Source: an uncultured Oscillospiraceae bacterium (GTDB lineage Bacteria > Bacillota > Clostridia > Oscillospirales > Acutalibacteraceae). From it: a stretch of 47,432 nucleotides of DNA. This document shows, piece after piece, positions 16,421 through 24,167 of this stretch; position 1 is the stretch's first letter; every line of letters begins with the position of its first letter. The notes below the pieces were generated by a model. The model did no database searches. It saw only the letters and a list, made by a program, of their open reading frames with translations, and was not told the origin of the DNA. The translations under genes and the position numbers were made by a program. The stretch is taken from NCBI GenBank assembly GCA_900540275.1, contig UQFO01000018.1, positions 1 to 47,432 of the forward strand, given 5' to 3'.

Positions 16421-18412
16421 ATGCGTATAACAGATTTACTTCAAAAAGAAGCAATCCTACTGAATGCAAAGGTAGGCTCAAAACGCGAAACGATTGATTT
16501 GCTCGTGTCTTTGCACGAGAAGGCCGGCAACATCAAGGACACACAAAAGTACAGGCAGGGCATACTCGACAGGGAGGCGGGCGGCACCACGGCAATCGGC
16601 GACGGCATTGCAATCCCGCACGCAAAGAGCGACGCGGTCAGGCGGCCGGGCCTTGCCGCAATTACCGTGCCGGGCGGCGTGGATTACGAATCGATGGACG
16701 GCAAGCCGTCAAACCTGGTATTCATGATTGCGGCCCCGCCCGACGGCGATTTACATCTCGAGGTTTTATCGCGCCTGACTATTTTACTGATGGACGAGGG
16801 CTTCAGGGGGGATTTGCTTTCGGCGAAATCAAAGGAAGCGTTCCTTTCCGTCATCGATAAAAAAGAGACGGAAAAGTTCGGGGAAGAGGCAAAAGCGCAG
16901 CCTGCTCCTGCAAAGAGCGGATACAGGGTGCTCGCGGTAACGGCATGCCCCACCGGGATTGCGCACACGTATATGGCTGCGGAAGCGCTCGAGCAGAAGG
17001 CGCAGGAGATGGGCGTCGCCCTAAAGGCGGAAACGGACGGCTCCGGCGGCGCGAAGAATATCCTGACCGCAAAGGAAATCAACGAGTGCGACGGCATTAT
17101 CATCGCGGCTGACAAAAATGTGGAAATGGCCCGCTTCAACGGGAAAAGGGTTTTAAAAACAAAGGTCGCGGACGGTATCCATAAGCCGGAAGAGCTTATA
17201 AAGCGCGTGCTTGAAGGAGATGTTCCCGTTTATCACGCGGAAGGCGGAAAGGCGGAAGTATCCTCTAAAGAGGAAAAAGAAGGCTTTGGCCATACCATTT
17301 ATAAACACCTGATGAACGGCGTTTCCCATATGCTTCCGTTTGTTATCGGCGGCGGTATCCTGATTGCGGTCGCGTTTTTGATTGATACAATCATGGGCGC
17401 TCCCGCCGGCGCGAACTTCGGCTCCACCACTCCGGTGGCGGCTTTCTTTAAATCGATAGGCGGCTACGCGTTCAACTTTATGCTGCCAATCCTTGCGGGC
17501 TATATCGCCATGAGTATTGCAGACAGGCCGGGTCTTCTCGTCGGCTTTGTCGGCGGTTCGCTTGCCGCGCTCGGCTCCACCTTTATGGCGCCCGGCGGAG
17601 ATATCCCGTCCGGCTTTTTGGGCGCGCTATTTGCCGGTTTTGTCGGCGGCTACCTGATGCTCGGCCTGCGTAAGCTCTGCGACCATCTGCCCAAGGCGCT
17701 CGAGGGCATCAAGCCGGTTTTGATTTACCCGGTTTTGGGGCTTCTGATTATCGCCGTGGTCATGTGCGCGGTCAACCCGATTATGGGCTGGATAAACACA
17801 GGGCTCAATAACCTGCTCGCGTCCCTGAGCGGCGGCAGTAAAATTCTGCTTGGCTGCATTTTGGGCGGCATGATGGCAATCGATATGGGCGGCCCCTTCA
17901 ACAAGGCGGCCTACCTGTTCGGCACAGGCTCCCTTACCCAGGCGGCGGCGCTCATTGGGCAGGCGGACGCCGCGTCGCAGGCAACCATCAACAGCTCCTA
18001 CGAAATCATGGCTGCCGTTATGATAGGCGGCATGATTCCCCCGCTCGCCATAGCGCTTGCGACTACCTTCTTTAAAAACAGGTTCTCGGAAAACGAGCGT
18101 AAATCTGGCGTAGTCAACTATATTATGGGCCTTTGCTTTATTACGGAGGGCGCAATCCCTTACGCCGCGTCCGACCCGCTGCGCGTCATTCCCGCGTGCA
18201 TTGTCGGCTCCGCGGTCGCGGGCGGCATGTCGATGGCGTTCGGCTGTACGCTTATGGCTCCTCACGGCGGCATCTTCGTCCTGCCGGTTATGGGCAACAT
18301 CGGCTGGTATGCGCTTTCAATCCTTGTGGGCGCGGTCGTCGGCATGTTTATGCTTGCCATTCTCAAAAAGCCAAAATACACAGTTGAAAAAAAGCAGAAA
18401 AGGGCAAAATAA
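16421..18412 (+). CDS. fruA: Fructose-specific PTS enzyme IIABC
   Basis: A 663-residue fused permease. IIA covers residues 1-150, with phospho-accepting H67 in IAIPHAKSD. IIB covers about 167-265, with C176 in VTACPTGIAHTY. IIC covers about 285-655, with some ten hydrophobic segments and GGPFNKAAYLFG and CFITEGAIPYAASDP. Phosphate passes from EI and HPr to H67, then C176, then fructose during import, yielding fructose-1-phosphate for fruK. The ATG follows AAGGAGAGGAAGAACCG. It is 16 bases after fruK and 40 before the HPr gene. Confidence 0.95.
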   Translation: MRITDLLQKEAILLNAKVGSKRETIDLLVSLHEKAGNIKDTQKYRQGILDREAGGTTAIGDGIAIPHAKSDAVRRPGLAAITVPGGVDYESMDGKPSNLVFMIAAPPDGDLHLEVLSRLTILLMDEGFRGDLLSAKSKEAFLSVIDKKETEKFGEEAKAQPAPAKSGYRVLAVTACPTGIAHTYMAAEALEQKAQEMGVALKAETDGSGGAKNILTAKEINECDGIIIAADKNVEMARFNGKRVLKTKVADGIHKPEELIKRVLEGDVPVYHAEGGKAEVSSKEEKEGFGHTIYKHLMNGVSHMLPFVIGGGILIAVAFLIDTIMGAPAGANFGSTTPVAAFFKSIGGYAFNFMLPILAGYIAMSIADRPGLLVGFVGGSLAALGSTFMAPGGDIPSGFLGALFAGFVGGYLMLGLRKLCDHLPKALEGIKPVLIYPVLGLLIIAVVMCAVNPIMGWINTGLNNLLASLSGGSKILLGCILGGMMAIDMGGPFNKAAYLFGTGSLTQAAALIGQADAASQATINSSYEIMAAVMIGGMIPPLAIALATTFFKNRFSENERKSGVVNYIMGLCFITEGAIPYAASDPLRVIPACIVGSAVAGGMSMAFGCTLMAPHGGIFVLPVMGNIGWYALSILVGAVVGMFMLAILKKPKYTVEKKQKRAK

Positions 18413-18452
18413 CCGCTTAGATATAAATTTATAAACCAAAGGAGTCTTTATT

Positions 18453-18716
18453 ATGGTAACGAAAAAGATTACACTGACGAACGGTTCCGGCTTCCACATG
18501 CGCCCTGCGGGCGTGTTCGCTAACGCGATGGGCAAGTACCAGAGCGACGTGTGGATTATCCACAATGGAAACAAGGTGAATGGAAAAAGCCTGATGAATA
18601 TTATTGCCGCGTGCATCAAGTGCGGCAGCGAGGTGGAAATCGAATGCAGCGGCGCAGACGAGCAGCAGGCGCTCGACGAGGCTGTGAAGCTGATTGAATC
18701 GGGGCTCGGTGAATAA
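18453..18716 (+). CDS. ptsH: HPr phosphocarrier protein
   Basis: An 87-residue HPr. The phospho-His region reads GFHMRPAG with H15, and the regulatory serine is S46 in KVNGKSLMNI, both at the canonical positions. The usual LHARPA is FHMRPA here. The ATG follows CAAAGGAGTCTTTATT. It relays phosphate from enzyme I, encoded 27 bases downstream, to the IIA domain. Because S46 is kept, HPr kinase could act on it. Location inside the fru operon suggests a sugar-inducible HPr; whether a second housekeeping copy exists elsewhere cannot be seen. Confidence 0.94.
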   Translation: MVTKKITLTNGSGFHMRPAGVFANAMGKYQSDVWIIHNGNKVNGKSLMNIIAACIKCGSEVEIECSGADEQQALDEAVKLIESGLGE

Positions 18717-18743
18717 ACGGCGGCAGGTAAAGAGGTGAGCGTT

Positions 18744-20447
18744 ATGTTAAAGGGGATAGGCGCGTCCCCCGGAATCGGCATCGGACGGGTGTTCCTAATT
18801 CGGGAGCATAATTTAAGCTACACGCCAAGACAAATAGAAGACGTACAGGCGGAGCTTGGACGCCTGCGCGAAGCAATTGAAGGCTTTTGTACCGCTGCCA
18901 GGGCGAAGGCAGACAAAATTGAACAGAACGTCGGGGAAAAAGAGGCGGAAATCCTCAGGGGACATGTGCTGATGATACAGGACCCCTACATGGCCGGAGA
19001 AATTGAAAAGCTCATCGAGGGCGGCCAGTGCGCCGAAAGCGCGCTCGAAGCCATCTGCGATATGTTTATCAATGTGTTTTCCTCAGCGGAAGACGATTTG
19101 ACAAACCAGCGCGCTGCCGACGTGCGGGACGTGAAGGAAGGCATTCTGCGTATCCTGCTGGGGCTTGAGGAAACCGATATTTCCGACGCGCCGCCGAACA
19201 CCGTGCTTGTTGTTAAGGAGCTTACTCCCTCCATGACGGCGGGTATACGTAAGGAAAACGTCGTCGGCATTATTACCGAGATGGGCTCCAAAACATCGCA
19301 TTCGGCAATCCTTGCCCGCGCGCTTGAAATCCCGGCGGTGCTCAGTGTGGAAAACGCGGTGCAGGTGCTTGCCGACAAGCAGGCGGTTATTATAGACGGC
19401 GCAGTGGGGAGCGTTATCCCCGACCCGGAGCTTGAACAGGTAACAGAATATACAAGGCTGCGCGACGAGTTCATCAAGGAGCGCAAAGCGCTTGGCAGGT
19501 TTATCGGCAGGGACACCAAAACGGCGGACGGCAGGCGCGTTGAGCTTGTGGCGAACATCGGTAACCCCGAGGACGCGCAGAAGGCGCTCGACTGTGACGC
19601 GGAGGGCGTGGGGCTGTTCCGTACAGAATTTTTATTCATGGATAAGGCTTCCCTTCCAAGCGAGGAGGAGCAGCTCGAGGCATACAAAAAGGCCGCGCTT
19701 ATCATGAAGGGCAGGCCGGTTATCATCCGCACGCTCGACATCGGCGGCGACAAGGAAATTCCGTACCTCGGCCTGCAAAAGGAAGAAAACCCGTTTTTGG
19801 GCTTCCGCGCGGTGCGATTCTGCCTGAAAAGGCCGGATGTTTATAAACCGCAGCTGCGCGCCCTGCTGCGCGCAAGCGCCTTTGGAGACGTGAGGATTAT
19901 GATTCCGCTCGTCACCTGCGTGGAAGAGGTTACAGAGGTGAAAGCGCTTATAAAAGAATGCATGGAAGAGCTGGACTCAGAACAGAAAAAATATGACCCC
20001 GGCATTAAAATAGGCGTGATGATGGAAACCTCGGCTTCGGCTGCCATTGCAGATTTGCTTGCAAAGGAAGCGGATTTTTTCAGTATCGGCACGAACGATT
20101 TGACGCAGTATACCATGTGCGTGGACAGGGGAAACGCAAGCGTTTCTTACCTCTATTCCCATTATAATCCCGCGGTGCTCCGCTCTATAAAAAGAATAAT
20201 CGAATGCGGCAAACAGGAGGGTGTACCGGTCGGTATGTGCGGGGAAGCCGCCGCGGACGCGCTGCTTATTCCGCTGCTGATTTCCTTTGGGCTGGATGAA
20301 TACAGCGTCAGCCCCACCGCCGTTCTGTCCACAAGAAAAGCAATTTCCCTGTGGAGCAAAAAGGACGCGGATGCTCTCGCGCAGCGGGTCATGGAGCTAA
20401 AAACAGAAAAAGAGGTTTTGGCCTGTTTAAGAGACAACAAAAAATAA
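18744..20447 (+). CDS. ptsI: PTS enzyme I (phosphoenolpyruvate-protein phosphotransferase)
   Basis: A 567-residue enzyme I. The start reads MLKGIGASPGIGIG, as usual. H186 in GSKTSHSAILAR is the phosphorylated histidine. The PEP-binding barrel has GVGLFRTEFLFMD, GGDKEIPYL, GVMMETSA and the catalytic-Cys region GMCGEAAAD. A GTG three codons upstream is in frame; the ATG at 18744 has AGAGGTG at proper spacing and is preferred. It transfers phosphate from PEP to HPr and ends the operon, directly before a strong terminator. Confidence 0.95.
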   Translation: MLKGIGASPGIGIGRVFLIREHNLSYTPRQIEDVQAELGRLREAIEGFCTAARAKADKIEQNVGEKEAEILRGHVLMIQDPYMAGEIEKLIEGGQCAESALEAICDMFINVFSSAEDDLTNQRAADVRDVKEGILRILLGLEETDISDAPPNTVLVVKELTPSMTAGIRKENVVGIITEMGSKTSHSAILARALEIPAVLSVENAVQVLADKQAVIIDGAVGSVIPDPELEQVTEYTRLRDEFIKERKALGRFIGRDTKTADGRRVELVANIGNPEDAQKALDCDAEGVGLFRTEFLFMDKASLPSEEEQLEAYKKAALIMKGRPVIIRTLDIGGDKEIPYLGLQKEENPFLGFRAVRFCLKRPDVYKPQLRALLRASAFGDVRIMIPLVTCVEEVTEVKALIKECMEELDSEQKKYDPGIKIGVMMETSASAAIADLLAKEADFFSIGTNDLTQYTMCVDRGNASVSYLYSHYNPAVLRSIKRIIECGKQEGVPVGMCGEAAADALLIPLLISFGLDEYSVSPTAVLSTRKAISLWSKKDADALAQRVMELKTEKEVLACLRDNKK

Positions 20448-20466
20448 TTTTTAAATATGGTTTTTT

Positions 20467-20498
20467 AAAAGGCCCTGCGTTACACCGCGGGGCCTTTT
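20467..20498 (+). terminator. Terminator of the fructose operon
   Basis: AAAAGGCCCTGCG and CGCGGGGCCTTTT form a 13-base-pair stem (one G-T pair) around TTACAC. Confidence 0.9.
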
Positions 20499-20509
20499 CA
20501 TGCCGGGGA

Positions 20510-20538
20510 TTGACGAACAAAAAATCGGGCGCTACAAT
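20510..20538 (+). promoter_or_regulatory. Promoter of the asparaginase gene
   Basis: TTGACG and TACAAT are 17 bases apart, starting 11 bases after the fru terminator and about 90 bases before the chosen ATG. Confidence 0.65.
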
Positions 20539-20627
20539 AAAGAAGAATTTTTAACAGCAAACAGGAACGTTATCGAAATAATTGGGGTATGATAGATACA
20601 GAGAAATTTAGGATAAGGGGAAAGCCT

Positions 20628-21656
20628 ATGAAGAAAATCCTAGCCGTTTATACAGGCGGCACGATTGGCAGCGCGCAGGAGGGTAATACCGTTGATGTTT
20701 TAAAATCCGGCTCCTGTCATCTGCTGGAATATTACCGTAGGGAATACGGCGAAGATATACAATTTGAGACGGTCCAGCCTCTCAATATTTTAAGTGAAAA
20801 TATCGGTTTTGACCAGTGGAATACCCTTTGCAATACGCTTTTATCCCTGCCGCTTTCCGAATACGACGGTATGGTTATAACGCACGGCTCCGATACGCTT
20901 TCCTATACGGCGGCGCTTGTCGGTATGGTAATGCGCCATACTCCTATACCAATCGTTTTGACGGCGGCAAATTACACGCTTGCCGACAGCCGGAGCAACG
21001 GATTACGTAACCTGAAAAGCGCGGTCGATTTTATTACATGCAGAATCAAAGGCGTCTTTGTAATCTATGAGAATACAAAGGGAGAGGCCGTTGTATATCT
21101 TGCGACGCGCCTGTGCGAATCCGACCCGTACCGGGACGAATACGGCTCCTTCGGAGGCGAACCGCTCGGGAGGATGGCGCACGGCGTGTTCTTTCCTGTG
21201 CTTTCGCCCGTAAACCCTTCCCCACGGGAGCTTAACCATAAATTTGAAAAGCTATTTGAAGAGGTTCAGCTGCAAAAGAAGGTGCTGCTTATCCGCCAGT
21301 ACCCGGGAATCGATTATACGGCGTTTCAACTGGAAAAGTACCGCGCGGTGCTTTTGTACCTTTACCACAGCGCGACCGCCTGCACCGCACAGGGGGAAAG
21401 CAATGTCCTTGATTTAACAGAAAGGTGCCGTTCACAAAATATACCTGTCTGCGCCGCGTCATTTAAGGGCTCGGGTATCCAGACAAACTACGCAACGGCA
21501 AAGGAGCTGCTGGCGCTTGATGTAATACCGCTTTTCAACATCTCGCCCGAGGCGGCGTATGCAAAGCTCTGCCTCGCGGCAAACGCGGGGGAAGAGGCGG
21601 CGCGCAGGCTTATGGATGAAACGGTTTATTTTGAAGCCCTGCGCGATTTTGCATAA
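20628..21656 (+). CDS. ansA: L-asparaginase, type I-like
   Basis: A 342-residue asparaginase. The first catalytic threonine is T12 in YTGGTIGS. The second motif reads ITHGSDTLSYTAA, close to the usual HGTDT with serine in place of the first threonine. There is no signal peptide, so it is cytoplasmic (type I). An in-frame ATG lies 13 codons upstream, but MKKILAVYTGGTIG is the family's normal start and AAGGGG precedes it. It hydrolyses L-asparagine to aspartate and ammonia. It is a single-gene unit with its own promoter and terminator. Activity on other amides is possible. Confidence 0.88.
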   Translation: MKKILAVYTGGTIGSAQEGNTVDVLKSGSCHLLEYYRREYGEDIQFETVQPLNILSENIGFDQWNTLCNTLLSLPLSEYDGMVITHGSDTLSYTAALVGMVMRHTPIPIVLTAANYTLADSRSNGLRNLKSAVDFITCRIKGVFVIYENTKGEAVVYLATRLCESDPYRDEYGSFGGEPLGRMAHGVFFPVLSPVNPSPRELNHKFEKLFEEVQLQKKVLLIRQYPGIDYTAFQLEKYRAVLLYLYHSATACTAQGESNVLDLTERCRSQNIPVCAASFKGSGIQTNYATAKELLALDVIPLFNISPEAAYAKLCLAANAGEEAARRLMDETVYFEALRDFA

Positions 21657-21691
21657 AATGCGCGGCATAGAATATTTTTTAAGCTTTGGCG

Positions 21692-21724
21692 GGCGGCGTA
21701 CTTCATCCTGCGCCGTCTTTTTTT
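21692..21724 (+). terminator. Terminator after asparaginase
   Basis: GGCGGCG and CGCCGTC pair around a 12-base loop and are followed by TTTTTTT, 35 bases after the stop codon. Confidence 0.7.
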
Positions 21725-21784
21725 GAATTAAAATTGTCAGGCTGAAAGCTCAAGTAAGCTCAAGCGTCATTTCATGAAAGATAA

Positions 21785-21824
21785 AAAGGCGTGCCTTCGG
21801 TTTTTATGCCGCGGGCACGCCTTT
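21785..21824 (-). terminator. Terminator of the ABC-F/nucleotidyltransferase unit (probably bidirectional)
   Basis: AAAGGCGTGCC and GGCACGCCTTT form a perfect 11-base-pair stem. On the minus strand TTTTTAT follows; on the plus strand the tail TTTATTAT is weaker. It lies 30 bases past the stop of the minus-strand nucleotidyltransferase. Confidence 0.75.
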
Positions 21825-21853
21825 ATTATATGAATCGTCTATATGAATCGTCG

Positions 21854-22366
21854 TTATTCGGGCTGCTCAAAGCAGTCCGGAAACTTTTCCCTGAGGTTGC
21901 GCATGTCTGTAATATCCTTTTCCCTTAATTCATAGCCGCAGTGGAACAGCCTTTGCGCTGGCGCTGAAATACAGGGGACAGCCCTGCCCTCATATATGGC
22001 GGAGGTAAACCACCCGGGCTCAAAATGATACCAGCCGCCGTTTAAGTCGGCCAGCCTGGCGCTTCCGTCCTCCTCAATTTCCATCGGATGGATATCGACG
22101 ACGCAGCCTTTCGGGTGGCACAGCTCTATGCGGGTCGGGCTCCAGTCTGTTGTAACCGCATAGCCTTTATCCTTCAGTGCGGCCAGCAGGGGCTCCGTAA
22201 AGTCCGCGTCAAAACCGATATCCACATCCCTGTGCTCGCGGTTCTGTTTTCCGAGCAAAATATCGACGCCCCAGCCCCCTTCTATCCAATACCTGATATG
22301 AAGGCCGTCGAGCAGGTTTAGGATTTCCAGTAAATCCTCCTTGCCTGTAACTTCTCTTATTTCCAT
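21854..22366 (-). CDS. lnu: Lnu-type lincosamide nucleotidyltransferase homologue
   Basis: A 170-residue nucleotidyltransferase of the Lnu(A)/ANT(2'')-like family. The core motif WIEGGWGVDILLGKQNREHR continues into DVDIGFD, giving the metal-binding DxD. Later blocks DIHPMEI, WFTSAIYEGRAVPCIS and LFHCGYEL follow the order I remember for Lnu(A). The ATG at 22366 follows GGAGGAAAACCC; a longer in-frame start at 22408 lacks support. It lies 48 bases after an Lsa-type ABC-F gene and is presumably co-transcribed, so the pair points to lincosamide resistance. Activity and drug range are inference; aminoglycoside adenylylation is less likely on sequence. Confidence 0.78.
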   Translation of the reverse strand: MEIREVTGKEDLLEILNLLDGLHIRYWIEGGWGVDILLGKQNREHRDVDIGFDADFTEPLLAALKDKGYAVTTDWSPTRIELCHPKGCVVDIHPMEIEEDGSARLADLNGGWYHFEPGWFTSAIYEGRAVPCISAPAQRLFHCGYELREKDITDMRNLREKFPDCFEQPE

Positions 22367-22414
22367 GGGTTTTCCTCCATTCATAATAATGCGAATCACC
22401 GTTAACACGGCGTC

Positions 22415-23884
22415 CTATGGCAGATGAACCTGTTTCGCCGCAATTTTTTCCGTAAACGCCTGGTCGTGCTCGACAAAGAGCATGGACGCGCCGCACGACA
22501 GGAGCAGCTGTTCTATCTGCATACGGGAAAAAACGTCGATAAAATTGAAAGGCTCATCCCAAATATACAAGTGCGCACGCTTGCAGAGGCTTGCTGAGAG
22601 CAGCACCTTTTTCTTTTGGCCGCCGCTGTATGCCTGCATATCCTTCTCAAACTGTACGCGTGAAAAATCGAGCTTGCGAAGGATTGCCTTAAACAGGCTT
22701 TCGTCGATTGCCTGCTCCCGCGCAAAATCTGAGAGCTTCCCGCTGAGAAAAGAGGTATCCTGTGCCACATAAGAGACAATCAGCCCCTGCGGCCGTTCCA
22801 ATATCCCGTTGTAAGGAACATCAAAGCCGGCGGCAAGCTTTAATATGCTCGACTTGCCCGCGCCGTTTTTACCGGTGATTGCAATGCGTTCGCCCCGGTC
22901 CAGCGTAAAGCTGATTTCGCCGCATACCTGCTTTTCCCCGTAAGCAATGGAAACGCCGCGCAGGGAAAGCAGCCGGCTGCTGTGGAAGGGGAGAGGCATG
23001 ATTTTCAGGCTGTCCGACGACTCAATGTTTTTGAGCAGCTTTGATTTTTCTTCCAATGCGTTTTGCTGCCTGGACTCGATTGCCTTGGAACGCTTCATCA
23101 TTTTCGCGGCCATGTGCCCGATATGTCCCTTGTCATCCGCATCTTCCCCGTACTTGCTTTTTTCCGTCTTTTCAGACCACGCGCCGGCGCGTTTTGCCGC
23201 CTGCTCCAGCCGCCTGATGTCTTTTTTAAGCCTTTCGTTTTTTGTTAGCTCAAATTCATCCTGCCGCCTTTTATTTTCATACCATGTTGAAAAATTGCCC
23301 TTTTGTATTTCGATGTCCATTTTGTTAATGGAAAGGATATGGTCAATACACCGGTCGAGGAACGCCCTGTCGTGTGAAACGAGCAAAAACCCGCTTTTTG
23401 TGCGAAGGTAGTCGCCTACAAGCCTGCGGGCGCGCAAATCGAGATGGTTGGTCGGTTCGTCGATAAGCAGAAAGCTGTTTTCCCTGAGAAAAAGCGCAGC
23501 CAGCAGCACCTTTGTCTGTTCGCCGTTGGAAAGCGTCTCAAACGGCCGGTATAGCACGTCCTCGTCCACCTCAAGGCGCGAAAGCTCCCGCAGCAGCTCC
23601 CACTGCATGCAGTCCGGATTGATAGAACCAAGAACGTCGCAGGTAAGCTGCGAAGGGTCGGGAACCTCATAGGGGAAATACTCAAACGAGACGCTGGAAG
23701 AAATCGTCCCGCTGTATTCGTACTGCCCGAGCAGGAGCTTTAAAAAGGTAGTTTTCCCGCGCCCGTTGCGCCCGGTAAAGCCGAGCTTCCATGCGGTGTC
23801 GATTTGGAAGGATACCTCCTCAAAAATATTGTCGTAGCTCCCTTCGTAGGCAAAGGTTAAGTTTGATACATTGATTAAAGACAT
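22415..23884 (-). CDS. lsa: ABC-F ribosome-protection ATPase, Lsa type
   Basis: A 489-residue twin-ATPase without membrane segments. The first cassette has Walker A GRNGRGKTT, signature LSNGEQTKVLLA and Walker B LLIDEPTNHLDL. The second has GKNGAGKSS, YSGGQKKKVLLSASL and LYIWDEPFNF. The linker between them is long and basic (about residues 190-300), as in antibiotic-resistance ABC-F proteins. The start MSLINVSNLTFAYEGSYDNI closely follows Lsa(A)/Lsa(E) as I remember them. Such proteins displace lincosamides, pleuromutilins and streptogramin A from the ribosome. Expression is probably antibiotic-inducible through the leader at 23905-24094. The ATG follows AGGAGGCGGATTTTT. Confidence 0.92.
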   Translation of the reverse strand: MSLINVSNLTFAYEGSYDNIFEEVSFQIDTAWKLGFTGRNGRGKTTFLKLLLGQYEYSGTISSSVSFEYFPYEVPDPSQLTCDVLGSINPDCMQWELLRELSRLEVDEDVLYRPFETLSNGEQTKVLLAALFLRENSFLLIDEPTNHLDLRARRLVGDYLRTKSGFLLVSHDRAFLDRCIDHILSINKMDIEIQKGNFSTWYENKRRQDEFELTKNERLKKDIRRLEQAAKRAGAWSEKTEKSKYGEDADDKGHIGHMAAKMMKRSKAIESRQQNALEEKSKLLKNIESSDSLKIMPLPFHSSRLLSLRGVSIAYGEKQVCGEISFTLDRGERIAITGKNGAGKSSILKLAAGFDVPYNGILERPQGLIVSYVAQDTSFLSGKLSDFAREQAIDESLFKAILRKLDFSRVQFEKDMQAYSGGQKKKVLLSASLCKRAHLYIWDEPFNFIDVFSRMQIEQLLLSCGASMLFVEHDQAFTEKIAAKQVHLP

Positions 23885-23904
23885 AAAAATCCGCCTCCTG
23901 TCGC

Positions 23905-23940
23905 ATAAAAATAGCCGCAGGAAAGTAAATTCCTACGGCT
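23905..23940 (-). terminator. Attenuator (second leader terminator) of the ABC-F gene
   Basis: On the minus strand AGCCGTAGGAA and TTCCTGCGGCT pair around TTTACT with a following ATTTTTATG, 20 bases before the start codon. The 3' arm can instead pair with the upstream GCAGGAAAGT (24006-24015) over ten perfect base pairs, which would abolish the terminator. Confidence 0.8.
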
Positions 23941-23953
23941 CACAGCATACGAC

Positions 23954-23974
23954 AAAAAGCGCCCAATACGGCGC
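23954..23974 (-). terminator. First leader terminator-like hairpin of the ABC-F gene
   Basis: On the minus strand GCGCC and GGCGC pair around GTATTG, followed by TTTTTG. It is the upstream member of a tandem with the hairpin at 23905-23940. Confidence 0.5.
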
Positions 23975-24005
23975 GGGCGTATCTGAAGAGCGAAAAAATC
24001 CGGTA

Positions 24006-24060
24006 ACTTTCCTGCTTACTGCATGACAAAACAGGCGGTCGTCCGCCTTCCCGTTTTATC
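24006..24060 (-). promoter_or_regulatory. Leader hairpin and antiterminator strand of the ABC-F gene
   Basis: Bases 24025-24060 fold into a two-part hairpin on the minus strand (GATAAAAC with GTTTTGTC, AGGCGG with CCGCCT). It is followed by the GCAGGAAAGT strand at 24006-24015, complementary to ACTTTCCTGC in the terminator at 23905-23940. A ribosome held on the leader peptide just upstream could change which pairing forms. Confidence 0.6.
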
Positions 24061-24073
24061 GTGCAAATTCAAT

Positions 24074-24094
24074 TCAGCAAGAAAAAATACGCAT
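24074..24094 (-). CDS. Six-residue leader peptide MRIFSC of the ABC-F gene
   Basis: ATGCGTATTTTTTCTTGCTGA encodes Met-Arg-Ile-Phe-Ser-Cys and stop. It is preceded by GGAGTGG at four bases and lies about 25 bases from the predicted transcription start. A translated mini-ORF ahead of tandem terminators is the hallmark of ribosome-mediated attenuation, as known for several ABC-F resistance genes. Stalling by a drug-bound ribosome here would favour antitermination. Translation is inferred, not shown. Confidence 0.6.
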   Translation of the reverse strand: MRIFSC

Positions 24095-24124
24095 TTTTCC
24101 ACTCCATTCTATTTTATTTGTTTT

Positions 24125-24153
24125 ATCATAACGCGGCAGAATGGTTTTGTCAA
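24125..24153 (-). promoter_or_regulatory. Strong promoter of the ABC-F/nucleotidyltransferase unit
   Basis: TTGACA and TATGAT are exactly 17 bases apart on the minus strand, directly after the stop codon of the Ca/Na antiporter. The leader to the ABC-F start is about 235 bases. Confidence 0.8.
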
Positions 24154-24167
24154 CCCTTTTCCCCGCG

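Noticed and set aside
21854..24153. A mobile element carrying the Lsa/Lnu pair
   Set aside because: I found no transposase, integrase, terminal inverted repeats or target duplication around the pair; transfer cannot be supported from this sequence.
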